Below the pieces are notes generated by a model. That model was not told the DNA's origin and ran no database searches. It saw nothing but the letters and a program-made list of their open reading frames with translations. Below, piece by piece: positions 7,719 through 16,497 of a stretch of 64,000 bases of DNA. Origin of the DNA: Xanthomonas hortorum (lineage in GTDB: Bacteria; Pseudomonadota; Gammaproteobacteria; Xanthomonadales; Xanthomonadaceae); NCBI RefSeq assembly GCF_024339125.1, contig NZ_CP101417.1, forward strand, positions 1,426,001-1,490,000, in the 5' to 3' direction. How positions within the stretch are numbered: position 1 is the first letter of the stretch; every line of letters starts with the position of its first letter. Made by a program: the position numbers and the translations under genes.

Positions 7719-9854
7719 GTGCCGCAATTGTCTTTGATGCGGGCGCGTTCGCGCAGCGCTTTCACCTACGCAGGGTTGCTGTTGATCGCGCTGGCATGCG
7801 CGCCGATGGCGGTGCTCGCCAGCAGCGGTAAAGATACCGGCGAGATCCTGTGGGATCGCTACGGCGTGCCGCATGTCTACGCCAAGACCGAGGCAGGCAC
7901 CTTTTACGGCTTCGGTTGGGCGCAAACGCACAGCCACGGCAATCTGCTGCTGCATCTCTATGGCGAAGCGCGCGGCCGTGCCGCCGAATACTGGGGCGAC
8001 ACCTACATCGAACAGGATCGCTGGCTGGCCAGCAACGATGTCTACGCGCGCGCGCAGCAGTGGTATCGGCAGCAGGATCCGGGCTTTCGCGCCGATCTGG
8101 ATGCATTCGCGCAAGGCATCAACGATTACGCCGCCGCACACCCGGAGGCGCTGGATGCCGAGGTCAAAGTGGTGCTGCCGATCACCGGCGTGGACGTGGT
8201 GGCGCATGCACACCGGTTGATGAATTACGTCTACATCGCCTCGCCTGCGAAAGTGCTGGGCGAGCCGCCCAAGGACGGTCAGGCGCGCGACGGCTCCAAC
8301 GCCTGGGCGGTGATGCCCAAGAAGACCCGCGACGGCCACGCCATGCTGCTGGCCAACCCGCATCTGCCGTGGGGCAGCGGCTTTTTCACCTATTACGAAG
8401 CGCATCTCAACGGGCCCGGCGTGGATCTGTACGGCGCTACCCAGGTGGGCCTGCCGATCCTGCGTTTCGGTTTCAACAAGCAACTGGGTTTCACCAATAC
8501 GGTGAACACGCTGCTGGGCCAGACCACCTACAAACTCACACTGTCGGGCGAGGGCTATCTGCTGGACGGCAAGGTGCTGCCGTTCAAGCGTGAGACCAGG
8601 ACCTTGAAGATCCGTCAGGCCGATGGCGCGCTGAAGGAAGAGGCGCTGCAAGTTCGCCAGAGCGTGCACGGCCCGGTTTTTCAGCGTTACGACGGCAGCA
8701 CCGTGGCGCTGCGCGTGGCAGGGCTGGATCGCCCCGACATGCTCAAGCAGTACTGGGACATGGGCAAGGCGCAGGATTTTGCGCAGTTCCAGCGCGCGCT
8801 GAAACAGCTGCAGGTGCCGATGTTCAACATCGTCTACGCCGACAAGGCCGGCAACGTGCTGTTTCTGGACAACGGCATCCTGCCCAAACACGCGCAGGGC
8901 GATCTGAAGTACTGGAGCGGGCTGGTGCCGGGCGATACCGCGTCCACATTGTGGCGTGAGGTGCACGGCTACGACGAGCTGCCCAAGGTGATCAACCCGG
9001 CCGGCGGTTTCGTGCAGAACACCAACGACCCGCCGTGGCTGGCGAGCTGGCCGCGCGTGCTGGAACCGAGCGCATTTCCCGCGTATGTCGCACCGGTCGG
9101 GCCGATGTCGTTGCGCGCACAGACCTCGGTAAAGATGCTGGCCGAACACGACAACATCGACTTCGACCAGTTCGTCGCGCTCAAGCGCACCGCGCAGGCG
9201 TTGGCGGCCGATCGCACATTGCCGCAGCTGTATGCCGCGGCCGCAGACAGCACCGATCCGGACATCCTCGCTGCGATCGCCGTGCTCAAGGCCTGGGACC
9301 GCCATTTCGAAACCGACAGCCGCGGCGCGTTGTTGTTCGAGGAATGGGCGCGCTTGTTCACCGGCGATGCGCGTTACCTTTCGCAAGCCGGCTACGCCAC
9401 GCCGTGGTCATTGGCCGCACCATTGACCACACCTAGCGGCTTGAAGGATCCGGCGCTGGCGCTGCGTCAGCTCAAGCAGGCCGTGACCAGCACCAAGAAG
9501 ACCTATGGCGCGATTGATCGGCCCTACGGTGAGGTGTCGCGCTTCCATCTGGGCGAGGTCGATGTGCCTGGCCGCGGCGGTTTCGGCAATCTCGGCGCGT
9601 TCGATGTGATCACCTGGAACCCGCCCAATGCCGATGGCCAACGCCTGCCGCAACACGGCGAAACCTGGGTGTCGCTGGTGGAGTTTTCCACGCCCATCAA
9701 GGCCAAAGGCTTGATGAGTTACGGCAATGCCAGCCAGCCCGGCTCGGCACACATCAGCGACCAGCTACAGCTGCTATCTAAGGGGGAGTTCCGCACCTTG
9801 TGGACCACCCGCGAACAGGTCGAACAACACCTGGAATCGCGCACCGACTTCTGA
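7719..9854 (+). CDS. Secreted penicillin-acylase-family (Ntn) amidohydrolase
   Basis: A GTG start at 7719 with GAGGAG at 7705 gives 711 residues; an ATG at 7737 is the alternative. A signal peptide (FTYAGLLLIALACAPMAVLA) is followed by the alpha-chain motif WDRYGVPHVYA and then DGSNAWAV. Ser193 in this motif is the expected autoproteolytic N-terminal nucleophile of the beta chain. The family splits amides such as penicillin G, acyl-homoserine lactones and lipopeptide acyl chains; the substrate here is unknown. The gene starts 11 bases after the receptor, so receptor and periplasmic acylase are probably co-transcribed. Confidence 0.88.
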   Translation: MPQLSLMRARSRSAFTYAGLLLIALACAPMAVLASSGKDTGEILWDRYGVPHVYAKTEAGTFYGFGWAQTHSHGNLLLHLYGEARGRAAEYWGDTYIEQDRWLASNDVYARAQQWYRQQDPGFRADLDAFAQGINDYAAAHPEALDAEVKVVLPITGVDVVAHAHRLMNYVYIASPAKVLGEPPKDGQARDGSNAWAVMPKKTRDGHAMLLANPHLPWGSGFFTYYEAHLNGPGVDLYGATQVGLPILRFGFNKQLGFTNTVNTLLGQTTYKLTLSGEGYLLDGKVLPFKRETRTLKIRQADGALKEEALQVRQSVHGPVFQRYDGSTVALRVAGLDRPDMLKQYWDMGKAQDFAQFQRALKQLQVPMFNIVYADKAGNVLFLDNGILPKHAQGDLKYWSGLVPGDTASTLWREVHGYDELPKVINPAGGFVQNTNDPPWLASWPRVLEPSAFPAYVAPVGPMSLRAQTSVKMLAEHDNIDFDQFVALKRTAQALAADRTLPQLYAAAADSTDPDILAAIAVLKAWDRHFETDSRGALLFEEWARLFTGDARYLSQAGYATPWSLAAPLTTPSGLKDPALALRQLKQAVTSTKKTYGAIDRPYGEVSRFHLGEVDVPGRGGFGNLGAFDVITWNPPNADGQRLPQHGETWVSLVEFSTPIKAKGLMSYGNASQPGSAHISDQLQLLSKGEFRTLWTTREQVEQHLESRTDF

Positions 9855-9936
9855 TCATCGCCTTCCGACGATGGCCACACCTGAAGCCGCCACCCGGCAT
9901 CACCGCCTGACATCCCAGCATCCAAGGACACTGCCC

Positions 9937-10413
9937 ATGCGCACCTTTCTGACCACCGCCTTGTTCGCCATCGCAACGCTGACCGCCACCTCCACCGCAT
10001 TCGCGGCCGATCCGCACGATGGCGCCTGGACGTTGGTGGAATCCAAATCCAACTGGAGCGACGGCAAGTTTCCCAAGGGCATGCGCCTGACCATCAACGT
10101 GCAGTTCTCCGACAACCGCATCGAGTACCACTCCATCAACACCACCCGTCCGGCCACCCCGTACAAGGTCGATTACATCACCACGCTCGATGGCAAACCC
10201 AGCCCACTCAACGAGCAGGCGCGCTTCAACCAGATCTCGGTGAGCAAGACCGGTGCCGATACCTACCAGATCCTCAAGATGAAGGACGACGACGTGATTG
10301 TCGGCGAGTTCTGGACGTTTTCTGCCGACGGCAAGACGCTGATCCGCAATGGCGTGGGCAAGTCACCGGAAGGCAAATCCAAGGCCTATCACGAGTTCTT
10401 CGAGCGCAAGTGA
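9937..10413 (+). CDS. Small secreted protein of unknown function
   Basis: The 158-residue protein has a clear signal peptide (MRTFLTTALFAIATLTATST, cut near AFA-AD). The mature part is rich in beta-strand-like stretches (GAWTLVESKSNW, TYQILKMKDDDVIVGEFWTF) and resembles small lipocalin-like or periplasmic binding proteins, though no family is certain. It sits 82 bases after the acylase and before the dipeptidase, in the same direction. It may bind or carry the cluster substrate in the periplasm. Confidence 0.75.
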   Translation: MRTFLTTALFAIATLTATSTAFAADPHDGAWTLVESKSNWSDGKFPKGMRLTINVQFSDNRIEYHSINTTRPATPYKVDYITTLDGKPSPLNEQARFNQISVSKTGADTYQILKMKDDDVIVGEFWTFSADGKTLIRNGVGKSPEGKSKAYHEFFERK

Positions 10414-10551
10414 CGCGTTGGTGCGTGGTCGCAGGCGCTGATGTCTGCGACTGCGCATCGCGGCGCGCCGCGCCGCGCCCCGCGTTCTGCGCAGAGATCG
10501 GCCGATCCCTGCGCGGCTATGATCGATTCCCCCCACCTTCTGCGAGCCGCC

Positions 10552-12018
10552 ATGACCCTGCACCGCCTGTGCACCGCCATCTTCCTGAGTCTGGCCGTGG
10601 CTGCACCCAGCCACGCGTTGGAGTTTTCCAAGGCCGAGCTGGCGCGTGCCACCGCGTTGCAACAGCGGCTGGTCACGCTGGATTCGCATCTGGATACGCC
10701 GGCCAATCTGGAGCGCCCGGACTTCGACGTGTTGCAGGCGCACGCCGGCAACCGGCTGTCGCAGGTGGACTACCCGCGCATGCTCGCAGGCGCGCTGGAT
10801 GGCGGATTCTGGGCGGTCTACACCGGGCAAGGCGATCGCAGTGCGGCGGCGCATTTGCGCGACCGCGATGCCGGCCTGCAGCGGCTGTTGAAGATCCACA
10901 CGCTGCTGGCCGCGCAACCGCAGCGCTTTGCCTTCGCCACCACGCCAGCTGACGCAGTGCGCATCAAGGCCGATGGCAAGCGCGTGGTGTACATCAGCAT
11001 GGAAAACGCCAGCCCGCTGGTGGCCGACCCCACGTTGCTGAGCTTCTATTACGCGCAAGGCCTGCGCCTGATGAGCACCGTGCATTTTCTCAACAACGAG
11101 TTCGCCGACTCGGCCACTGACCCCAAGGGGCCGGAGTGGAAGGGCTTGAGCCCGGCCGGCAAGCAACTGGTGCAGCAGGCGCAGGCGCTGGGCATCGTGA
11201 TCGATCAATCGCACGCCTCCGATGCGGTGTTCGATCAGTTGATTGCGCTATCGCCGGTGCCGATCGTGCTCTCGCACAGCGGCGCGCGTGCGGTCTTCAA
11301 CCATCCGCGCAATATCGACGACGCACGCTTGAAGGTGTTGGCCGCGCATGGCGGCGTGATCCAGGTGAATTCCTATGGCGGCTATCTGGTCGACAGCGGC
11401 GCCAGCCCCGAGCGCAAGGCCGCCGAAAAGGCGTTGACCGACCAGTACGGCGGTTGGGAACACGTCAAGATCGCCGACGGCACCGCCCTGAGCGCCGCAC
11501 TCAAGGAGCTGGATGCGCGCTACCCGATCAAGCGGGCGACCGAAGAGGATTTCTTCGCCCATCTGGAGCATGTGCTCACGCTGGTCGGGCCCGAGCACGT
11601 GGGCATCGGCATGGACTGGGACGGCGGCGGTGGCGTGGTCGGCCTGGAAGACGTCTCCAAGCTCCCGCGCATCACCGCCTGGCTGCTGCGCAAGGGCTAC
11701 ACCGAACAGCAGATCGCCGGCATCTGGGGCGGCAACCTGTTGCGGGTGATGGGCCAGGCGCAGGCGTATGCGGCGGGGAATCGGGAGTGGGGAATCGGTA
11801 GGGCACCTGGTGCCGGGATTCGGCAGGCGGGATTCGGGATTTCGCAGAGGCAAGGCGGTCCATCGTGCAGAGGGCTGGGTGCTTCGTCGGGCCTGGCGGT
11901 GGGGCGCGGGTTTGGTCGTGGGCATCGGGCTGGGGAGAGGCGCGGTGCCGCTGCGGGCTTCTTCGCCGGATTGGTTGATCGTGGCGCGCGGCGTGCGTCA
12001 GCGCTAGTTGTCAGCTAG
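10552..12018 (+). CDS. Membrane (renal) dipeptidase, peptidase family M19, with extended C-terminus
   Basis: The 488-residue protein begins with a signal peptide (MTLHRLCTAIFLSLAVAAPS). It has M19 zinc-site motifs: DSHLDTP (His46, Asp48), SMENAS, IDQSHAS, LSHSGAR and GIGMDWDGGGG. M19 enzymes cleave dipeptides, including D-amino-acid ones, and some lactams. Homology ends around GQAQAYAAGN. The last 80 or so residues (from about 11774) are read from low-complexity DNA with GGGAATCGGGA-type repeats, and look like read-through after loss of the original stop. Position and direction place it at the end of the receptor/acylase cluster. Confidence 0.88.
   Translation: MTLHRLCTAIFLSLAVAAPSHALEFSKAELARATALQQRLVTLDSHLDTPANLERPDFDVLQAHAGNRLSQVDYPRMLAGALDGGFWAVYTGQGDRSAAAHLRDRDAGLQRLLKIHTLLAAQPQRFAFATTPADAVRIKADGKRVVYISMENASPLVADPTLLSFYYAQGLRLMSTVHFLNNEFADSATDPKGPEWKGLSPAGKQLVQQAQALGIVIDQSHASDAVFDQLIALSPVPIVLSHSGARAVFNHPRNIDDARLKVLAAHGGVIQVNSYGGYLVDSGASPERKAAEKALTDQYGGWEHVKIADGTALSAALKELDARYPIKRATEEDFFAHLEHVLTLVGPEHVGIGMDWDGGGGVVGLEDVSKLPRITAWLLRKGYTEQQIAGIWGGNLLRVMGQAQAYAAGNREWGIGRAPGAGIRQAGFGISQRQGGPSCRGLGASSGLAVGRGFGRGHRAGERRGAAAGFFAGLVDRGARRASALVVS
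11774..11850. repeat. GGGAATCGGGA-type degenerate repeat fused to the dipeptidase frame
   Basis: Short variants of GGGAATCGGGAGTGGGGAAT, with GGGATTCGG and GGGATTCGGGA further on, follow one another. Such runs are common between Xanthomonas genes. Here they are translated as the start of the odd dipeptidase tail (REWGIGRAPGAG). Confidence 0.55.
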
Positions 12019-12289
12019 GCGGTTGGGTGGCCGGGTGGCCGTCGCCGCATCGGGCGGCCAGCTCTGCACCAGCAGCATGGTCGCCGTGGCGCTCCGAGCC
12101 CGGCACATGCCGAGATGCTTGATGCGGATTTGGGCATTTGCACAAAAATCAGCGCCCAGCTGCCCATAAACAGGCAGCATCCTGACGATGCTTCCGGGAA
12201 AAAGCTCCAACTAGAATGCGCCGACCCCTGTGTGGTGCCGGTGCCAACGCACTGCGCATCGGTTGGCCCACCGACTGCTGGAGCGTGCG

Positions 12290-13600
12290 ATGACCCAAGC
12301 CACCCGGCCCCTGCCGCCACCCGACGGTATGGGCCCGACCTACCGCAAGATCCTGTGGCGGCTGATCCCGTTCCTGTTCGTCTGCTACCTGTTCAATTAC
12401 CTGGACCGGGTCAACGTCGGCTTCGCCAAATTGCAGATGCTGGGCGATCTGGGCATGAGCGAAACGGTCTATGGGTTGGGCGCAGGCATCTTCTTCATCG
12501 GCTACCTGGCCTGCGGGGTGCCGAGCAATCTGATCCTGCAGCGCATCGGCGCGCGCCGCTGGGTGGCGATCATGATGGTCAGCTGGGGCCTGCTCTCCAC
12601 CTGCCTGATGTTCGTGCGCACCCCGGCCGGCTTCTACACCCTGCGTCTGCTCACCGGCGCGGCCGAAGCCGGTTTCTTCCCCGGCATCGTGCTGTATCTG
12701 ACGCGCTGGTTTCCGCGCGCCCAGCATGGCCGGGTCATGACCGTCTTCATGTCGGCCATCCCGATCTCCGGGGTGCTGGGCGGGCCGTTGTCGGGCTGGA
12801 TCCTCAGCCACTTTTCGGCCGGGCAGGGCGGTTTGGCCGGTTGGCAATGGATGTTTCTGCTGCAAGGCATGCCCACGGTGCTGCTGGGCATCGGGGTGTG
12901 GTTCCTGCTCAGCGATGGCGTGCAGCAGGCGACCTGGCTGGATGCGCAGGAGAAACAGGCACTGACCCGCGCGCTGGCAGACGACGAAGCACGCAAACCG
13001 GCCGGCGCCTCCACCTCGCTGGGCGCAGTGCTGCGCAACCCGGCGGTGTGGATGCTGGGTACGGTGTACTTCTGCATCCAGAGCGGGGTGTATGCGATCA
13101 ACTTCTGGTTGCCCTCGATCATCCAGGGCAGCGGCGTCACCGACCCGACCCGGATCGGCCTGATGAGCGCCATCCCGTATCTGGCCGCAGCGGTGTTCAT
13201 GGTGTTGATGGGCCGCTCGGCCGACCGCCGCGGCGAGCGCCGCTGGCATCTGGTGATCCCGTTGCTGATGGGCGCAGCCGGGCTGTGCATCGCCGCCAGC
13301 GTCACCGACAACCTGGCGCTGGCCCTGTTCGGCATGACCCTGGCCACGATGGGCGCGGTCAGCGGCTTGCCGCTGTTCTGGCCGCTGACCAATGGCTTTC
13401 TCACTGCCGCCGCTGCGGCCGGCGGGCTGGCGCTGATCAATTCCACCGGCCAGGTTGCCGGCTTCGTCAGCCCGTATCTGGTGGGCTGGATCAAGGACAC
13501 CACCCACAGCACCGAGCTGGCGCTGTACGTGCTGGCCGGGGCCATGCTGCTGGGCGCCGCGCTGGTGTTGCGGGTGCCGGCGCGCGCGGTGAACCAGTGA
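12290..13600 (+). CDS. MFS transporter, anion:cation symporter (sugar-acid/organic-acid) type
   Basis: The 436-residue protein has about 12 hydrophobic segments. It shows the ACS-family signature FNYLDRVNVGFAKLQM near residue 34 and RLLTGAAEAGFFPGIVLYL near residue 120. The ATG at 12290 has GGAG at 12280. Related transporters import glucarate, galactarate, glycerate or similar acids. The next gene encodes glycerate kinase and the third a CdaR-type sugar-diacid regulator, so a sugar-acid substrate is likely. The exact substrate is inferred. Confidence 0.87.
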   Translation: MTQATRPLPPPDGMGPTYRKILWRLIPFLFVCYLFNYLDRVNVGFAKLQMLGDLGMSETVYGLGAGIFFIGYLACGVPSNLILQRIGARRWVAIMMVSWGLLSTCLMFVRTPAGFYTLRLLTGAAEAGFFPGIVLYLTRWFPRAQHGRVMTVFMSAIPISGVLGGPLSGWILSHFSAGQGGLAGWQWMFLLQGMPTVLLGIGVWFLLSDGVQQATWLDAQEKQALTRALADDEARKPAGASTSLGAVLRNPAVWMLGTVYFCIQSGVYAINFWLPSIIQGSGVTDPTRIGLMSAIPYLAAAVFMVLMGRSADRRGERRWHLVIPLLMGAAGLCIAASVTDNLALALFGMTLATMGAVSGLPLFWPLTNGFLTAAAAAGGLALINSTGQVAGFVSPYLVGWIKDTTHSTELALYVLAGAMLLGAALVLRVPARAVNQ

Positions 13601-13625
13601 TGCGCCCATTCAAGCGAGTGTCCCA

Positions 13626-14795
13626 ATGAAGATCGTCATCGCCCCCGATTCGTACAAGGAAAGCCTGTCCGCGCTGGAGGTGGCCACCCAGATCGAGGCC
13701 GGCTTCCGCGAGGTGTTTCCCGACTGGCAGTACCGCAAGGTGCCGGTCGCCGATGGCGGCGAAGGCACGGTCGACGCGCTGGTGGCGGCCACCGGCGGGC
13801 GGGTGATCGCCTGCACGGTCAGCGGCCCGCTCGGCAGCCCGGTGCCGGCGTTCTTCGGCCTGACCGGCGACGGCCGCACCGCCGTGATCGAAATGGCCGC
13901 CGCCAGCGGTCTGGCGCTGCTGCCGCCGGCCGAGCGCGCGCCGCTGCGCACCAGCACGGCGGGCGTGGGCGAATTGATCCTGGCCGCGCTGGATGCCGGC
14001 GCGCGGCGCTTCATCATCGGCATCGGCGGCAGCGCCACCAACGACGGCGGCGCCGGCCTGGCGCAGGCGCTGGGCGTGCGGCTGCTGGATGCGCAAGGCG
14101 CGCCGATCGGCCCGGGCGGCGGCGCGCTAGCCGCCCTGGCGCGCATCGAGACCGAAGGCCTGGACGTGCGCCTGCAGGACTGCCAGTTCGAAGTGGCCTG
14201 CGATGTGGACAACCCGCTGATCGGCCCGACCGGCGCCTCGGCGGTGTTCGGCCCGCAGAAGGGCGCCACGCCCAGCATGGTGCGTCAGCTCGATAGCAAC
14301 CTGCAGCATTACGCCAACCTCCTGCAACGCGACCTGGGCGTGCAGTTGCACGACCTGCCCGGCGGCGGTGCGGCCGGCGGCCTGGGCGCGGCGTTGGTGG
14401 CGTATCTGGGCGCACAGTTGCGGCCCGGCGTGGAGATCGTCGCGCAGGCGCTGGGGCTGGATGCGCTGGTCGCCGATGCCGATCTGGTCATCACCGGCGA
14501 AGGCCGTCTGGACAGCCAGAGCCTGCACGGCAAGACCCCGGTGGGCGTGGCGCGGGTGGCGCAGCGGCATGGCAAGCCGGTGATCGCCATTGCCGGCTGC
14601 CTGGGCAACGGCGCCGCGCTGCTGCATGGCCACGGCATCGATGCGATGTTCGCAGTGGTGCATCGCGCCTGCACGGTAGAACAGGCGCTGGCCGAAGCCG
14701 CCAGCAACGTACGCATTGCCGCGCGCAATGTGGCGGCGGCGTTGCAGGTGGGCAGCGCGTTGGCGCAGGTGCCTGCAGTCGAAGAAGGCCGCTGA
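13626..14795 (+). CDS. Glycerate kinase (GarK/GlxK family)
   Basis: The 389-residue protein begins MKIVIAPDSYKESLSALEVA and has VADGGEGTVDALV, the IGGSATNDGG motif and VITGEGRLDSQSLHGKTP, all diagnostic of family 1 glycerate kinases. The enzyme phosphorylates D-glycerate to 2-phosphoglycerate, linking glucarate/galactarate or glyoxylate breakdown to glycolysis. It starts 25 bases after the transporter stop, so one operon is likely. The length is normal for the family. Confidence 0.95.
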   Translation: MKIVIAPDSYKESLSALEVATQIEAGFREVFPDWQYRKVPVADGGEGTVDALVAATGGRVIACTVSGPLGSPVPAFFGLTGDGRTAVIEMAAASGLALLPPAERAPLRTSTAGVGELILAALDAGARRFIIGIGGSATNDGGAGLAQALGVRLLDAQGAPIGPGGGALAALARIETEGLDVRLQDCQFEVACDVDNPLIGPTGASAVFGPQKGATPSMVRQLDSNLQHYANLLQRDLGVQLHDLPGGGAAGGLGAALVAYLGAQLRPGVEIVAQALGLDALVADADLVITGEGRLDSQSLHGKTPVGVARVAQRHGKPVIAIAGCLGNGAALLHGHGIDAMFAVVHRACTVEQALAEAASNVRIAARNVAAALQVGSALAQVPAVEEGR

Positions 14796-15167
14796 CGGCA
14801 GCGCACGGATGCCTCACGCCGGCCCTCCTCGTGCCACCTGTCCCACTGCAGCCCATCGGCGCGCGCGACATGCCTGTCGCCTGCAGGGTGACGGCGCGAC
14901 GCGTTGCCGGCGTGACTGCCACCGATTCCGGGACATCGGCTGCTCACTCACGACGGGTGCGCAGCGCGCCGGCCGCAGGCGTCGCAGCGCGCCGCATCTT
15001 CGCTTGACGCATCCGAATCGAACCCCGTGCGGCAGGCTGTCGGCAACGGCGGTAGAAGCACCCGTCGTCGCCGCCGCCGCACCATGCACAGTCACACCCG
15101 TGTCGAACATGCACGCGCCGACCATGGCACCGTGACCTCCCTCGACCGCGTCAACAGACCCCAGCCC
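14796..15167. other. 372-bp intergenic stretch upstream of the CdaR-type gene
   Basis: No gene or clear repeat is visible. A TTGACG hexamer near 15004 could be a -35 element for the regulator, but a convincing -10 is not seen. A frame open through this part continues into the regulator without a plausible start. Confidence 0.35.
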
Positions 15168-16358
15168 ATGCTTACGCTCGACCGCACCCTGGCGCAGTCC
15201 ATCGTCGACCGCGCGATGAACATCATCGACGGCAACGTCAATGTGATGGACCACACCGGCGTCATCATCGCCAGCGGCGAGCCGGCGCGCATCGGCCAGT
15301 TGCACGAGGGCGCGCTGCTGGTGCTGTCCCGACAGGGTCGGGTGGAGATCGATGCGGCGCTGGCGCAGCAACTGGATGCAGTGCGGCCGGGCGTGAATCT
15401 GCCGCTGATCGTGGATGGCCGCATCGTTGGCTGCGTCGGGCTCAGCGGCGACCCGCAGCGGATCGGGCAACAGGCCGAACTGGTGCGCATGGCCGCCGAA
15501 GCCATGCTGGAACAGGCCGGCCTGTTGCGTCTGCTGGCCCGCGACGCGCGCCTGCGCGAAGAAGTCACGCTTGGCCTGATCCGCGCCGACGGCCCGACCC
15601 CGGCACTGGCTGGCTGGGCCGAGCGGCTCGGCATCGCGCTCGACCTGCCGCGCGTGGCCGCCGTGATCGAAGTGGAAAGCGACACCCTGGATCTGGATGC
15701 CATGCTGGTGGAGCTGCAGCGCCTGCACACGCTGCTGTCCACGCCCGAACGCGGCAACCTGATCGCGGCCACCGCGCTCAACGAACTGGTGGTGCTCAAA
15801 CCGGCGCTGGACCGCCGCGGACACTGGGACGTGGGCGAACAACGTCGTCGCGCGCACACCTTGCTCGAGCGCATGCGCGCCAGCAGCCCGCTGCGGATCC
15901 GTCTCGCCCTGGGCCAGTATTTTGCGCAGCCCAACGGGCTGGCGTTGTCGCACCAGGTCGCGCGCACCACCATGCGCATCGGCAAGGCGCGCGCACCGCA
16001 GGCCGATGCGTTTTTCTACGACGACTATCGCCTGCCGGTGCTGGTGGACGACCTGCGTCAGGCCTGGCAGGCCGATGAACTGCGCAAGCCGCTGCAGGCC
16101 CTGCTGGCACAGGAACGTCGCAGCCAGTTGTTGAAGACCCTGTCGGCCTGGTTCGGCGCCGGCATGCGCATGGCGCCCACCGCCAAGGTGCTGGGCATCC
16201 ATCGCAACACACTGGATTACCGCATGCAGCGCATCCAGCAACTGTGCGCGGTGGACCTGAGCAATACCGACGATTGCATGCGCCTGTATCTGGCCTTGCA
16301 GATGCGCGACGACCGCGCCGCCACCCAGGCGAACACGGACGCCAGCGGCACCGACTGA
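15168..16358 (+). CDS. cdaR: CdaR-family transcriptional regulator (sugar-diacid responsive)
   Basis: The ATG at 15168 gives 396 residues. The N-terminal sugar-diacid recognition domain (AQSIVDRAMNIIDGNVNVMD, GQLHEGALLVLS, VRPGVNLPLIVDGRIVGCVG) closely matches E. coli CdaR. The C-terminus has a PucR-type helix-turn-helix (APTAKVLGIHRNTLDYRMQR, about 335-354). CdaR activates glucarate, galactarate and glycerate genes in E. coli, and here it lies just downstream of a transporter and glycerate kinase it probably controls. A GTG at 15132 is a less likely start. Confidence 0.9.
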   Translation: MLTLDRTLAQSIVDRAMNIIDGNVNVMDHTGVIIASGEPARIGQLHEGALLVLSRQGRVEIDAALAQQLDAVRPGVNLPLIVDGRIVGCVGLSGDPQRIGQQAELVRMAAEAMLEQAGLLRLLARDARLREEVTLGLIRADGPTPALAGWAERLGIALDLPRVAAVIEVESDTLDLDAMLVELQRLHTLLSTPERGNLIAATALNELVVLKPALDRRGHWDVGEQRRRAHTLLERMRASSPLRIRLALGQYFAQPNGLALSHQVARTTMRIGKARAPQADAFFYDDYRLPVLVDDLRQAWQADELRKPLQALLAQERRSQLLKTLSAWFGAGMRMAPTAKVLGIHRNTLDYRMQRIQQLCAVDLSNTDDCMRLYLALQMRDDRAATQANTDASGTD

Positions 16359-16497
16359 GGTGGCGCAACGGCCGCAGCGTCGGCGCGCACGCGCGTACCT
16401 GTGCGATAGCGCACGGAACCCCGCATCGCCAGTCCCTGACAGGTATGCCCACTCCGCTAGACTCAACGCATTGCCCGGGGCACGAGCGAGCTCTCCG

